This document shows, in pieces, positions 19,779-28,400 of a stretch of DNA of 64,000 nucleotides. The first letter of the stretch is position 1, and every line of letters begins with the position of its first letter. Source of the DNA: Methylophilus methylotrophus DSM 46235 = ATCC 53528 (lineage in GTDB: Bacteria > Pseudomonadota > Gammaproteobacteria > Burkholderiales > Methylophilaceae); NCBI RefSeq assembly GCF_000378225.1, contig NZ_KB905141.1, forward strand, positions 357,143 through 421,142. Direction: 5' to 3'. The notes under the pieces were generated by a model. The model saw only the letters and a list, made by a program, of their open reading frames with translations. It ran no database searches and was not told the origin of the DNA. Position numbers and translations under genes: made by a program.

Positions 19779-19958
19779 TTATTCGCCTTTTGCTGGCATC
19801 ACTTTACGACCACGGTAAAAACCGTTAGGGCTTACGTGATGACGCAAATGTACTTCACCAGTTGTTGGCTCAATCGCCAATGGTGGGTTTGTCAAAAAGT
19901 CGTGGGAACGGTGCATACCACGCTTGGACGGTGTCTTTTTGTTTTGCTGAACTGCCAT
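19779..19958 (-). CDS. rpmF: 50S ribosomal protein L32
   Basis: 59-residue ribosomal protein L32. The N-terminus [20 protein letters not shown] is the signature of the family and the C-terminal half contains [21 protein letters not shown]. It has no zinc-binding cysteines, as in other proteobacterial L32 proteins of the Cys-less type. It sits between yceD and plsX, the conserved order, and a promoter with consensus-like -35 and -10 boxes lies about 90 bp upstream, so it can be made independently of yceD. Confidence 0.97.
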   Translation of the reverse strand: MAVQQNKKTPSKRGMHRSHDFLTNPPLAIEPTTGEVHLRHHVSPNGFYRGRKVMPAKGE

Positions 19959-20044
19959 GTTATTGCTCCAAAATCAAACCGCCACACCTCAGAGATTGAA
20001 GTTTAAGGGCAGTTATATAAACTCAAAATGCTACCTAATCCGCA

Positions 20045-20073
20045 ATTATAAAATATTCCAGAGACAACTGCAA
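20045..20073 (-). promoter_or_regulatory. Sigma-70 promoter of rpmF and the fab cluster
   Basis: On the minus strand, TTGCAG (20068-20073) is followed after exactly 17 bp by a perfect TATAAT (20045-20050). The predicted start near 20038 leaves an 80-nt leader before rpmF. It lies between yceD and rpmF. Confidence 0.72.
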
Positions 20074-20140
20074 ATAAATCCTGCAAATATCGCTTTTTGT
20101 TTACTTTTTGCTTCTGAACACCCATCAAAACGCTACACCA

Positions 20141-20647
20141 TTACTTGTCCAGTTTTAACTGCTTTAACACCGCAAACGGATTGGGCTTGTCGCCCGCCGT
20201 TTGCTGCAGATCCGTACAGGCCTCTTCATGCATCACAGCAATAGGCAGCGCCATCAGCAACTCATCCTCCACCAGCGACTCCACTGAGGTCTCCTCCTGT
20301 GTATCCAGCCAGTCCACCTGCTCGTCTTCCAACAAAGCTTCCGGCGGCTCATCGCACAGCGCAAACTCAAACTGCAAATCCATGGCTTGCGGCATAGGGG
20401 CAAAGCAGCGCTGGCAAACCAGGGGCAGTTCAGATTGCACAGCCAGCGCCAGCATGGGCAATGATACCCCGCCAAAATAGCGCGGAGGCAAACCTCGCAC
20501 CTGGTATTGCACCCGTAGCGCCGACAAAGCGCCGGCATCGCTCACACCCAGCTCCTGTAAGGCCTCATGCAACCGGGGTAACGACGAAAGCATCAACTCG
20601 CCTTCTATTTTTTTTTGCTGCCGGGCCAGCTCCTGGTATCGTACCAT
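20141..20647 (-). CDS. yceD: YceD family protein (DUF177), 23S rRNA accumulation protein
   Basis: 168-residue DUF177 protein. The family cysteine pair lies in PLVCQRCFAPM, followed by an acidic central stretch (DEPPEALLEDEQVDWLD) and SVESLVEDELLMALPIAVMH. The last part, KPNPFAVLKQLK, is typical. In E. coli the homologue is needed for normal 23S rRNA accumulation. The conserved position directly upstream of rpmF supports the call. ATG at 20647 preferred to TTG at 20653; no clear ribosome-binding site. Confidence 0.93.
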   Translation of the reverse strand: MVRYQELARQQKKIEGELMLSSLPRLHEALQELGVSDAGALSALRVQYQVRGLPPRYFGGVSLPMLALAVQSELPLVCQRCFAPMPQAMDLQFEFALCDEPPEALLEDEQVDWLDTQEETSVESLVEDELLMALPIAVMHEEACTDLQQTAGDKPNPFAVLKQLKLDK

Positions 20648-20979
20648 GACCAAAAAATCTCATTTCAAATAAGCCCGATACTATAACAAACTCAACCTGT
20701 CTTGACGACCCGCAGGGCTTGAAGTCCAGCCGGAAATGATATTGCACTATTTAAGAGCGCGGTTTGTTGTTATAATAACGTCGCATCACACGGCGCTATT
20801 TTCATGGGCGCATTCATGGTGCCGATTTAAAAAATCGGCCATCCGCTCTGGCGGCCACGTTGGTGCAAAACCATAACCAAAGAAACTCAAACCGTTTTAA
20901 ATACAAGCATTTGCTGGTTGATCAAACAGTTAAATTAACAAAAAGACTCTGTCCTTTTTTCTTGCTTTAAGGGTAATGT
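20648..20979 (+). promoter_or_regulatory. Intergenic region with pycA promoter and ~200-nt structured leader
   Basis: This 332-bp gap holds an extended -10 element TGTTATAAT (20768-20776) with a weak -35, giving a predicted transcript start near 20783 and a leader of about 197 nt before pycA. The leader contains a perfect hairpin GCCGATTT / AAATCGGC (20821-20839), a second GC-rich hairpin CCGC/GCGG just after it, and direct repeats of TTCATGG-GC. No ORF is seen in it. It matches no riboswitch class that I recognise. Confidence 0.5.
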
Positions 20980-22398
20980 GTGTTTAAGAAAATTTTAGTC
21001 GCGAATCGCGGTGAAATTGCGGTACGTATTGTGCGCGCCTGCTCGGAAATGGGCATCAAATCGGTCGCCATTTATTCCGACGCTGACCGTCATGCCCTGC
21101 ATGTCAAAAAAGCCGACGAAGCTTATAACATTGGTTCCGATCCTGTAGCAGGCTATCTGAACGCACATAATATTGTGAATATTGCCGTGGCTGCTGGTTG
21201 TGATGCCTTGCATCCAGGCTATGGCTTCCTTTCAGAAAATCCTGAATTGGCTGAGGTTTGCGCCCGCCGCGGCATCAAGTTTATTGGCCCAGAGGCAGAC
21301 GTTATCCGCCAGATGGGTGACAAGATTCAGGCGCGTAACGCCATGATTAATGCAGGTATTCCCTGTGTACCGGGCAGCGATGGCAACCTCGAATCTGTTG
21401 ACGCCGCCATCAAGCTGGCAAATAAAATAGGCTATCCAGTGATGCTGAAAGCCACCAATGGTGGTGGTGGCCGTGGTATTCGCCGTTGCGACAACGAAAA
21501 AGAATTATTAAGCAATTATGACCGTGTCATTTCTGAAGCCAGCAAAGCCTTCGGCAAGCCGGAAGTGTTCCTTGAAAAATGTGTGGTTCATCCACGCCAT
21601 ATCGAAGTGCAGGTGCTGGCTGATTCCCATGGCAATGTCATTCACCTGTTTGAGCGTGACTGCTCTATCCAGCGCCGCAATCAGAAGCTGATTGAAATCG
21701 CCCCGTCACCACAACTGACGCAGGCACAGCGTGAATATATTGGCGGGCTGGGTGTCAAGGCAGCCAAAGCAGTGGGTTATGAAAATGCCGGCACAGTCGA
21801 GTTTCTGCTCGACTCTGACAATAATTTCTATTTCATGGAAATGAACACCCGCTTGCAGGTGGAACATACTGTGACTGAAACCATTACCGGTGTTGATATC
21901 GTTCAGCAGCAGATCCGCGTGGCGGCAGGCCTGCCTTTGCAGTACAAGCAAAGCGAAATTGCGTTCCGTGGTTATGCCATGGAGTACCGCATCAACGCCG
22001 AAGACCCGCAAAAAGACTTCTTGCCAAGCTTTGGTAAGATTACACGCTACTACGCGCCCGGCGGTCCTGGCGTACGTATGGATGCAGCTATTTATAGCGG
22101 GTATGTCATTCCACCTTACTATGACTCCATGTGTGCCAAGCTGACGGTTTGGGCGCTGGATTGGGAAGGCGTGATCGAGCGCGGCCGTCGTGCGCTGAAC
22201 GACATGATTGTGTATGGCGTCAAAACAACGATTCCTTATTACCAGCAAATCATGCAACATCCGGATTTCCGTGCAGCTGACTTTAATACCAGCTTTGTGG
22301 AACAACATCCCGAGCTGACGCAATATGACGTCGGATTACCGAAAGAATTGATGGCTGCGGCGATTGCTGCAGCAATCGCCGCCCACGAAGGCATTTGA
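20980..22398 (+). CDS. pycA: Pyruvate carboxylase subunit A (biotin carboxylase)
   Basis: 472-residue ATP-grasp biotin carboxylase. It begins FKKILVANRGEIAVRIVRACSE and has GYGFLSENPELAEVC, the glycine-rich ATP loop KATNGGGGRGIRR, the catalytic HPRHIEVQVLAD, FERDCSIQRRNQK and EMNTRLQVEHTVTE. The start is GTG at 20980 with AAGGG upstream. It is followed by the carboxyltransferase/biotin-carrier subunit, so the pair forms a two-subunit pyruvate carboxylase that replenishes oxaloacetate. AccC is an alternative, but no accB is adjacent and the pycB partner decides. Confidence 0.92.
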   Translation: MFKKILVANRGEIAVRIVRACSEMGIKSVAIYSDADRHALHVKKADEAYNIGSDPVAGYLNAHNIVNIAVAAGCDALHPGYGFLSENPELAEVCARRGIKFIGPEADVIRQMGDKIQARNAMINAGIPCVPGSDGNLESVDAAIKLANKIGYPVMLKATNGGGGRGIRRCDNEKELLSNYDRVISEASKAFGKPEVFLEKCVVHPRHIEVQVLADSHGNVIHLFERDCSIQRRNQKLIEIAPSPQLTQAQREYIGGLGVKAAKAVGYENAGTVEFLLDSDNNFYFMEMNTRLQVEHTVTETITGVDIVQQQIRVAAGLPLQYKQSEIAFRGYAMEYRINAEDPQKDFLPSFGKITRYYAPGGPGVRMDAAIYSGYVIPPYYDSMCAKLTVWALDWEGVIERGRRALNDMIVYGVKTTIPYYQQIMQHPDFRAADFNTSFVEQHPELTQYDVGLPKELMAAAIAAAIAAHEGI

Positions 22399-22438
22399 TT
22401 AACCCGCATTGCAGATATTTATTTAGATCGACCAGATT

Positions 22439-24286
22439 ATGAGCAAAATACATGTCACCGAACTCGTTTTAAGAGATGGACACCAATCCCTGATTGCGAC
22501 GCGCATGCGTACTGAAGATATGCTGCCAATCGCCAGCAAGCTGGATGACATTGGTTTCTGGTCCCTGGAAGCCTGGGGCGGAGCGACATTTGACGCCTGC
22601 GTACGCTTTTTGAAAGAAGATCCATGGGAGCGTTTACGCAGCCTGCGTAAAGCCTTGCCCAATACGCCTATCAATATGCTTCTGCGTGGCCAGAACCTGT
22701 TGGGTTACCGCCATTACTCGGACGATGTCGTCCACGCCTTTGTTAAACAGGCGGCAGATACCGGTGTGGATGTGTTTCGTATCTTTGATGCGATGAATGA
22801 CATCCGCAACCTGACAACCGCCATCAAAGCCGTTAAAGCTGCGAAAAAACACGCAATTGGTACGCTGTCATTCACCACTAGCCCAGTGCATGATGTCGCC
22901 TACTTTGTAAACATGGCCAAAGAGCTTGAAGCGCTAGGTTGCGACAGCATTGGTGTGAAAGACATGGCCGGCCTGCTCACTCCAACCATGGCCGCTGAAC
23001 TGGTGAAAGGCCTCAAGGCTGCCGTCAGCGTGCCTGTACACATGCACAGCCATGCCACCTCAGGCCTTGCCAGCATGGTATTGCTCAAGAGCGTGGAAAA
23101 CGGCGTAGATATTATTGATACCTGCAATTCTTCTTTCTCCGAAGGTGCCAGCCATCCAACGACAGAGAGCCTGGTTGCGGCCCTGAAAGGTACTGAATAC
23201 GATACCGGCCTTGATCTTGGCAAACTGCAGGAAATTACTGCCTACTTCAAAGAAGTGCGCAGAAAATACTGGCAGTTTGAAAGCGAGTTCACTGGGGTAG
23301 ATACCCGCGTACTGGTTAACCAGGTACCCGGTGGCATGATTTCCAACCTGTCCAACCAACTGAAAGAACAAGGCGCACTCAACCGCATGGATGAAGTGCT
23401 GGCCGAAATCCCGCGTGTCCGTGAAGATCTGGGTTATCCTCCATTAGTCACCCCTACTTCACAGATTGTAGGGACACAGGCGGTATTAAACGTCTTGACC
23501 GGTAGCCGTTACAAATCCATCACTAATGAAGTGAAAAATTACCTGTTGGGCCAATATGGTAAAGCGCCTGCAGCGGTGAATGCTGATGTGCGCAAACAGG
23601 CCGTAGGCGATGCTGAAGTCATCACCTGCCGTCCTGCAGATTTGCTGCAACCAGAAATGGCCAGATTGCAATCTGAAGCCGAGCGTTTCGCCAATAACGA
23701 ACAAGACGTACTGACCTACGCCATGTTCCCGGATATCGGGCAGACTTTCTTGCAAGAGCGCAACGCAGGTTCCTTGCAGCCAGAACAATTGCTGAGCAAA
23801 GAAGCCGTGACCCAGCAAACTGCCGCAGCACGTTATGCGCCTAACGAATTCAACATCACCCTGCACGGCGAGACCTACCATATCAAACTGACAGGTAGCG
23901 GTCATGCCGGTGAAGAGCGCAAGCCATACTATGTCAAAGTCGACGGAATCTCTGAAGAAGTGTTTGTAGAAACGCTGAGCGAGATGGAAGTCAGCGGGGG
24001 CAATTCAAACGGCAGCAAGAAAAAAGCAGCAGCGGTGGCTGCCAGCGGCCGTCCACGGCCCAACCATCCAGGCTGTGTCACGACTGCAATGCCAGGCACC
24101 ATTGTCACTGTGAAAGTGAATGTCGGTGACAAGGTCAATGCTGGCGATGGCGTGCTGGTGATTGAGGCAATGAAAATGGAAAACGAAATCCAGGCCAGTA
24201 AATCCGGTACTGTAGTGGCGATCCATGTTGCCAAAGGTGACAGTGTGACCCCGGACGAAACACTGATTGAAATTCAGCCGGAATAA
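22439..24286 (+). CDS. pycB: Pyruvate carboxylase subunit B (carboxyltransferase plus biotinyl domain)
   Basis: 615-residue protein with an N-terminal HMGL-like carboxyltransferase domain (VTELVLRDGHQSLIATRM, SLEAWGGATFDAC, the metal-binding HMHSHATSG), a middle PYC/OADA conserved domain, an Ala/Ser-rich linker near residue 525 and a C-terminal biotinyl domain with the biotin lysine in EAMKMENEI. Together with PycA it carboxylates pyruvate to oxaloacetate. The family also includes the oxaloacetate decarboxylase alpha subunit, but no membrane subunits (OadB/G) are nearby, which favours the anaplerotic role. A terminator follows. Confidence 0.93.
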   Translation: MSKIHVTELVLRDGHQSLIATRMRTEDMLPIASKLDDIGFWSLEAWGGATFDACVRFLKEDPWERLRSLRKALPNTPINMLLRGQNLLGYRHYSDDVVHAFVKQAADTGVDVFRIFDAMNDIRNLTTAIKAVKAAKKHAIGTLSFTTSPVHDVAYFVNMAKELEALGCDSIGVKDMAGLLTPTMAAELVKGLKAAVSVPVHMHSHATSGLASMVLLKSVENGVDIIDTCNSSFSEGASHPTTESLVAALKGTEYDTGLDLGKLQEITAYFKEVRRKYWQFESEFTGVDTRVLVNQVPGGMISNLSNQLKEQGALNRMDEVLAEIPRVREDLGYPPLVTPTSQIVGTQAVLNVLTGSRYKSITNEVKNYLLGQYGKAPAAVNADVRKQAVGDAEVITCRPADLLQPEMARLQSEAERFANNEQDVLTYAMFPDIGQTFLQERNAGSLQPEQLLSKEAVTQQTAAARYAPNEFNITLHGETYHIKLTGSGHAGEERKPYYVKVDGISEEVFVETLSEMEVSGGNSNGSKKKAAAVAASGRPRPNHPGCVTTAMPGTIVTVKVNVGDKVNAGDGVLVIEAMKMENEIQASKSGTVVAIHVAKGDSVTPDETLIEIQPE

Positions 24287-24306
24287 TATCTGACTTGAAA
24301 TGCTAA

Positions 24307-24337
24307 AATCCCCGAATCATTGTTCGGGGATTTTTTT
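24307..24337 (+). terminator. Terminator after pycB
   Basis: Perfect 10-bp stem AATCCCCGAA / TTCGGGGATT with a 6-nt loop and a T run. It ends only about 6 nt ahead of the maf start codon. Confidence 0.88.
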
Positions 24338-24343
24338 ATCCTG

Positions 24344-24943
24344 ATGACTATCCCAACCTTAATTCTCGCCTCCTCTTCACGCTACCGCCGTGAAGTATTA
24401 GAAAAGCTGCATTTGCCGTTTGAATGCGTCTCACCCGATATTGATGAAACGCCATTAGCAGACGAGAGTCCGGAACAAACCTCTCTGCGATTGGCGGAGA
24501 GTAAGGCGCGCAAAGTAGCAGAAGCATATCCGAATGCACTCATTATCGGTTGCGACCAGGTCGCCACGGTCGATGGACTGCAAATAGGCAAGCCAGGCAA
24601 CCATGACAATGCCGTCAAACAGCTGACCATGCTCAGTGGCAGGGAGGTGATTTTCCATAGTGCCATCTGCCTGTACAACAGCGCCAACCAGCACATGCAA
24701 TCCACCATTGCGCCTTATTACGTCAAATTCAAACCCCTCACGCCAGTGCAGATCGAAACCTACCTGCGCCTGGAGCAGCCTTATGATTGTGCAGGCAGCG
24801 CCAAGTCTGAAGGCATGGGCATCGCCCTGCTCGAATATATGCGCGGGGATGATCCCAATGCCTTGATAGGCCTGCCGGTGATTGCGCTGGTCAATATGCT
24901 GCAACAAGCAGGGGTCGATATATTATCCGCGTCACGTACATAG
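24344..24943 (+). CDS. Maf-like nucleotide pyrophosphatase, YceF subfamily (7-methyl-GTP type)
   Basis: 199-residue Maf/YceF house-cleaning nucleotidase. It begins TLILASSSRYRREVLEKL, has DIDETPLADESP and GCDQVATVDG, and ends GLPVIALVNML, all matching the YceF (m7GTP pyrophosphatase) branch more than the Maf/YhdE branch. ATG at 24344 gives the family N-terminus; a TTG at 24320 lies inside the terminator loop and is rejected. There is no visible ribosome-binding site between the terminator and the start, which is unusual. Confidence 0.92.
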   Translation: MTIPTLILASSSRYRREVLEKLHLPFECVSPDIDETPLADESPEQTSLRLAESKARKVAEAYPNALIIGCDQVATVDGLQIGKPGNHDNAVKQLTMLSGREVIFHSAICLYNSANQHMQSTIAPYYVKFKPLTPVQIETYLRLEQPYDCAGSAKSEGMGIALLEYMRGDDPNALIGLPVIALVNMLQQAGVDILSASRT

Positions 24944-25036
24944 CGCAAACTAAAGTCGTGCGTTAACTTTTGAACGGCTGCCGCGTTAAGGCAGTCTCAA
25001 GCGTACAAGCTTACAAACAAAAACGAGAGGATATTC

Positions 25037-26473
25037 ATGCGACTCAGCTCCCTGCTGTTTTTTTCCCTGGGCAGTGTTTCACTCTATAGTTCACTGGCAC
25101 AAGCAGAATCGGCCACCATCAGCCCGCAATCAGACCAAACCAGTGTTGCGGTGACCATCTACAACGAAGACCTTGCTTTGGTTAAAGACAGCCGTAAACT
25201 CACATTAGGCAACGGTTTATCTGCCCTGTCATTCCGCGATGTCAGTGCGCAAATCAAATCTGAAACCGCCCTGCTGCGCAGCCTGCTCCCGAACACCAGC
25301 CTGCAAGTGCTGGAACAGAATTTTGACTTTGATTTATTAACGCCGCAGAAACTGCTGGAAAAAAATGTAGGGCAGCAAGTCACCATCATTCGCACGAATC
25401 CAAGCACCGGTGCCGAAACCCAGGAAAGCGCCACCATATTGTCAGCGCAGGATGGGGTAGTACTCAAAGTCGGTAACCGTATCGAAACCGGCATTCCCGG
25501 CCGACTCGTGTACCCCAATGTACCTGGCCAGCTTAAAGACAGGCCCACGCTGACCACGCAAGTGCAATACAAAGGAGCTGAACAATCCAGCGTGGAACTC
25601 AGCTACCTGACTGGTGGCCTGCAATGGAAAGCCGACTACGTCGCTGAACTCAGCAGCAAAGAAGACGCCATTGACCTCTCAGGCTGGGTCACCCTGACCA
25701 ATACCAGTGGCACGGCCTACCCTAACGCCAAAGTGCAACTGGTAGCGGGTGACGTCAACCGTGTACGCGAAGCCATCCGGCCCAAAACCATGATAATGCG
25801 TTCAGAAGCCATGGCGGCCGATGCGCCCATGCCGACCGAGCAAGGCTTATTGGAATATCATTTATACACCCTGCCGCGTGCCACCACGATTGCTGAAAAC
25901 CAGACCAAGCAAGTAGCATTGCTCTCGGCACAGCATATTCCGGCCCGTAAGGAGCTAGTGCTCAGCGGAGCAGATTACTACTATCAGGGCCAGTATCGCG
26001 ATATCGAGAAAAAACAAAAAGTACAGGTGTATGTCGAGTTTGAAAACAAGGAAAGCAGCAAGCTCGGTCTGCCATTACCTAAAGGCACCATGCGTGTCTA
26101 TAAAAAAGATAACGACGGCACTGCGCAATTCGTCGGTGAAGACCAGATCGACCACACACCAAAAAACGACACGATACGCCTCAAACTGGGCAACGCATTT
26201 GATGTCACTGCTGAGCGTGTGCAAACCGACTTTAAAAACCTGAGCAAGCCCAACCAGGCTCAGGTCTATGAAAGCGCTTATGCCATCACCTTGCACAATG
26301 CCAAAAAAGAGGTGGTGACCGTGATCGTGCAGGAACCGATTAACGGTGACTGGAAAATTCTGAATGAGTCGCAGCCTCACAAAAAAACCAGCGCACATCA
26401 GGCCACTTGGAAAGTGACTGTGCCTGCGGAAGGTGAGGCTACTTTGAAATATCGCGTCCAGGTGAAGTACTAA
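25037..26473 (+). CDS. Exported DUF4139 domain protein
   Basis: 478-residue protein with a signal peptide (MRLSSLLFFSLGSVSLYSSLAQA) followed by a domain that resembles DUF4139 / mucoidy-inhibitor-A-like proteins: VAVTIYNEDLALVKDSRKL, LSYLTGGLQWKADYVAEL, LSGWVTLTNTSGTAYPNAKVQLVAGDVN, and a C-terminal beta-rich part ending TLKYRVQVKY. No function is established for the family; it is probably periplasmic. GAGAGG lies 9 bp upstream of the ATG. It stands alone, with terminators on both sides. Confidence 0.85.
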   Translation: MRLSSLLFFSLGSVSLYSSLAQAESATISPQSDQTSVAVTIYNEDLALVKDSRKLTLGNGLSALSFRDVSAQIKSETALLRSLLPNTSLQVLEQNFDFDLLTPQKLLEKNVGQQVTIIRTNPSTGAETQESATILSAQDGVVLKVGNRIETGIPGRLVYPNVPGQLKDRPTLTTQVQYKGAEQSSVELSYLTGGLQWKADYVAELSSKEDAIDLSGWVTLTNTSGTAYPNAKVQLVAGDVNRVREAIRPKTMIMRSEAMAADAPMPTEQGLLEYHLYTLPRATTIAENQTKQVALLSAQHIPARKELVLSGADYYYQGQYRDIEKKQKVQVYVEFENKESSKLGLPLPKGTMRVYKKDNDGTAQFVGEDQIDHTPKNDTIRLKLGNAFDVTAERVQTDFKNLSKPNQAQVYESAYAITLHNAKKEVVTVIVQEPINGDWKILNESQPHKKTSAHQATWKVTVPAEGEATLKYRVQVKY

Positions 26474-26518
26474 CCGTTGATCATCCCTGCTACATGGAAA
26501 TGATGGCGGGGAAAGTTT

Positions 26519-26551
26519 AAAAAGCATTCTTGCACAAGAATGCTTTTTTAT
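26519..26551 (+). terminator. Terminator of the DUF4139 gene
   Basis: Perfect 14-bp stem AAAAAGCATTCTTG / CAAGAATGCTTTTT with a 2-nt centre and following T run. A degraded copy of this terminator is found at about 28525 (see repeat). Confidence 0.88.
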
Positions 26552-26632
26552 TGCCCGTCATGGGATAATCCAGCTTTCCGTATTTCTCGCTATCATTATG
26601 GCCGCCGGTACTTTATATTTTATTCCTGTTCC
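26521..26632 (+). repeat. Direct repeat copy A: terminator plus start of the RsmI-like gene
   Basis: This segment, including the terminator, the phrase CATGGGATAATCCAGCTTT and the first codons of the RsmI-like gene (...TTTATATTTTATT), is matched by 28525-28630. The two copies flank the RsmI-like, hxlR and SnoaL-like genes. Confidence 0.8.
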
Positions 26633-27311
26633 GTTATCTGAAGACACTACGCCACAACAAGTACTGCCGCCTGAAGTCGTACAACGGATGCGTAGCCTGC
26701 GCCACTTTATTGTTGAGAATGAAAAAACCGCCCGCCAGTTTCTATCGGCCAGCGGCCATCCTGGCCCTATCCGAGAATTAACTTTGGCTGTTTTGACCAA
26801 AGATACGCCTCCCAAAGACTTACCCAGGCTTTTGCAAGTGGTGCAGCAAGGCACAGACGTCGGTCTGATGAGTGAAGCAGGCTGCCCTGGCATCGCTGAC
26901 CCGGGGGCCACCCTTGCCGCTGTCGCCCACCAAAAAGGCATACGTGTTGCACCGCTGATAGGCCCCAGCAGTCTGCTGCTTGCCCTGATGGCAAGTGGCC
27001 TCAACGGCCAGCGCTTTACCTTTTTAGGCTATCTGCCCAGCGATAAAGCCGAGCGCATCAAAACCATCAAAGGTATTGAGTTTGATTCCAGAAAGCAACA
27101 AGCTACCCAACTGTTTATCGAGACGCCTTATCGAAATCAGCATGTGCTGGAAGACCTGGTCGCCAACCTGCAAGCACAAACAAGGTTATGTGTCGCATGC
27201 AATGTGACCGCCAAGGATGAGCTGATCGTCACCAAAACCGTCGCGGACTGGAAGAAATCCCCTCTGCCTGACTTGCATAAAAAACCGACAGTGTTTTTGT
27301 TACTGGCATAA
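26598..27311 (+). CDS. RsmI-like SAM-dependent methyltransferase (tetrapyrrole methylase family)
   Basis: 237-residue member of the TP-methylase fold family, COG0313-like. It has GTLYFIPVPL at the start (equivalent of LYIVPTPIGN in RsmI), GLMSEAGCPGIADPGA, LIGPSSLLLALMASGLNGQRFTFLGYLP and LFIETPYRN. It is about 50 residues shorter than RsmI, which 2'-O-methylates C1402 of 16S rRNA, and lacks its C-terminal part, so it is probably the shorter paralogue family found in proteobacteria, of unknown substrate. It converges on hxlR with a 5-bp gap. Confidence 0.82.
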   Translation: MAAGTLYFIPVPLSEDTTPQQVLPPEVVQRMRSLRHFIVENEKTARQFLSASGHPGPIRELTLAVLTKDTPPKDLPRLLQVVQQGTDVGLMSEAGCPGIADPGATLAAVAHQKGIRVAPLIGPSSLLLALMASGLNGQRFTFLGYLPSDKAERIKTIKGIEFDSRKQQATQLFIETPYRNQHVLEDLVANLQAQTRLCVACNVTAKDELIVTKTVADWKKSPLPDLHKKPTVFLLLA

Positions 27312-27316
27312 GGTAT

Positions 27317-27757
27317 TCAAAAGCGAATGATCCTCACGCCTTTTGTTTCCTCGCTGAGCGCCTGCTGCTCAGCCTTGTCATAACGGTTCTGCGCTTCCAG
27401 CACCTCCTCAATATGCGTTTCAGACCATACCCGCAACGCTGCTAGCAACCCCACAAGCGTTTTCCCCAATGGCGTAATGGCGTACTCCACCCTTGGTGGT
27501 ACTTCAGGGTATACGGTACGAGCAATCAGGCCGTCACGTTCTAACCCACGTAATGTTTGGGTGAGCATCTTTTGTGAGATCCCGCCAATCTGCCGCTGTA
27601 ACGTACTAAAACGTTTGGTTTCCGTCTCCAGCAAACCCAACACCAGTACCGTCCACTTATCCGCAATGCGGTTCAACATCAGACGCGTCGGGCACGCTGC
27701 CTGATAGGCATTCCAGCTAAGCACGATTTGCAACGGTTGATCACTGTCTTTAGGCAT
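27317..27757 (-). CDS. HxlR family transcriptional regulator
   Basis: 146-residue winged-helix regulator. It has a conserved cysteine near the N-terminus (AACPTRLMLNRIADKWTVLVLG, Cys22) and the family block RFSTLQRQIGGISQKMLTQTLRGLERDGLI, with VEYAITPLG in the wing. Many HxlR proteins (YodB, HypR, QorR) use that cysteine to sense quinones, aldehydes or oxidants. Divergent from the SnoaL-like gene, with an inverted repeat between them that could be the operator. Product presumably represses both itself and its neighbour. Confidence 0.92.
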   Translation of the reverse strand: MPKDSDQPLQIVLSWNAYQAACPTRLMLNRIADKWTVLVLGLLETETKRFSTLQRQIGGISQKMLTQTLRGLERDGLIARTVYPEVPPRVEYAITPLGKTLVGLLAALRVWSETHIEEVLEAQNRYDKAEQQALSEETKGVRIIRF

Positions 27758-27804
27758 GGCTTTCCTTTCTATGCAGAACTTATTCAGTCAGTATCAAGTG
27801 CATA

Positions 27805-27839
27805 AGTTACTTTAAGGTTCCTACTTACTAAAAGTAACT
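27805..27839. promoter_or_regulatory. Candidate HxlR operator between divergent genes
   Basis: Perfect 9-bp inverted repeat AGTTACTTT (27805-27813) and AAAGTAACT (27831-27839), centres 26 bp apart, in the 144 bp between the start codons of hxlR and the SnoaL-like gene. The GTTAC/GTAAC half-sites resemble those described for HxlR-type regulators. Confidence 0.6.
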
Positions 27840-27901
27840 ATTGAAATTATTATGCATACCGTCCTAACCACGCAAGCATTTTAAAAATGAAACGAAGACC
27901 A

Positions 27902-28387
27902 ATGAAGCTATTTAAATCCCTACTCACCGCTTTGTTATTTACCACCCTGTTAACGAAAGGAAACCTCACTATGGCACAAGATCAAATCCAACAAAACAAA
28001 CAACTGCTGGCAGACTTTGCCGATGCCGTTTTTGTCAAAAAAGACTTCACCAAACTGCCACAGTTCATGCAGCAAACTTATATTCAACACAACCCGTTGG
28101 TGCCACAAGGCTTAAGCGGATTTCAACAGTTTTTCGCTGACTGGTTTAAGGCTGTCCCTGACTGGGAATATCAACTGGAAAAACTGGTGGCTGAAGGCGA
28201 CACCGTCTGGGCCTATGGCGTGTATTCCGGCACCCAGCAAGGTGAATGGTTAGGTATCCCCGCCACTGGCAAACATTACCGTATTTATGCCGTGGATATT
28301 TTCAGAATAGAAAACGGCAAACTCGCCGAACATTGGGATGTGCTGGATACTTACGGCTTATTCAAACAGCTGGGCGTGATTCAGTAG
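27902..28387 (+). CDS. SnoaL-like (NTF2-fold) protein, probably exported
   Basis: 161-residue protein with an NTF2/SnoaL fold signature: LLADFADAVFVKKDFTKLPQFM, YIQHNPLVPQGLSGFQQFFADWF, VAEGDTVWAYGVYSGTQQGEWLGIPATGKHYRIYAVDIFRIENGKLAEHWDV. Members act as small-molecule cyclases or isomerases, but the substrate is unknown. The start is ambiguous. ATG at 27902 (or 27887) gives a signal peptide-like N-terminus (MKLFKSLLTALLFTTLLTKG). An internal ATG at 27971 has the best ribosome-binding site (AAAGGAAAC) and would give a cytoplasmic protein. Divergent from and probably controlled by the HxlR regulator, suggesting a response to an electrophile or oxidant. Confidence 0.82.
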   Translation: MKLFKSLLTALLFTTLLTKGNLTMAQDQIQQNKQLLADFADAVFVKKDFTKLPQFMQQTYIQHNPLVPQGLSGFQQFFADWFKAVPDWEYQLEKLVAEGDTVWAYGVYSGTQQGEWLGIPATGKHYRIYAVDIFRIENGKLAEHWDVLDTYGLFKQLGVIQ

Positions 28388-28400
28388 CTTTTGATATGAA

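Noticed and set aside
21706-22323. A 205-codon minus-strand ORF antisense to pycA
   Set aside because: Shadow of a highly conserved coding sequence; no start site or protein features.
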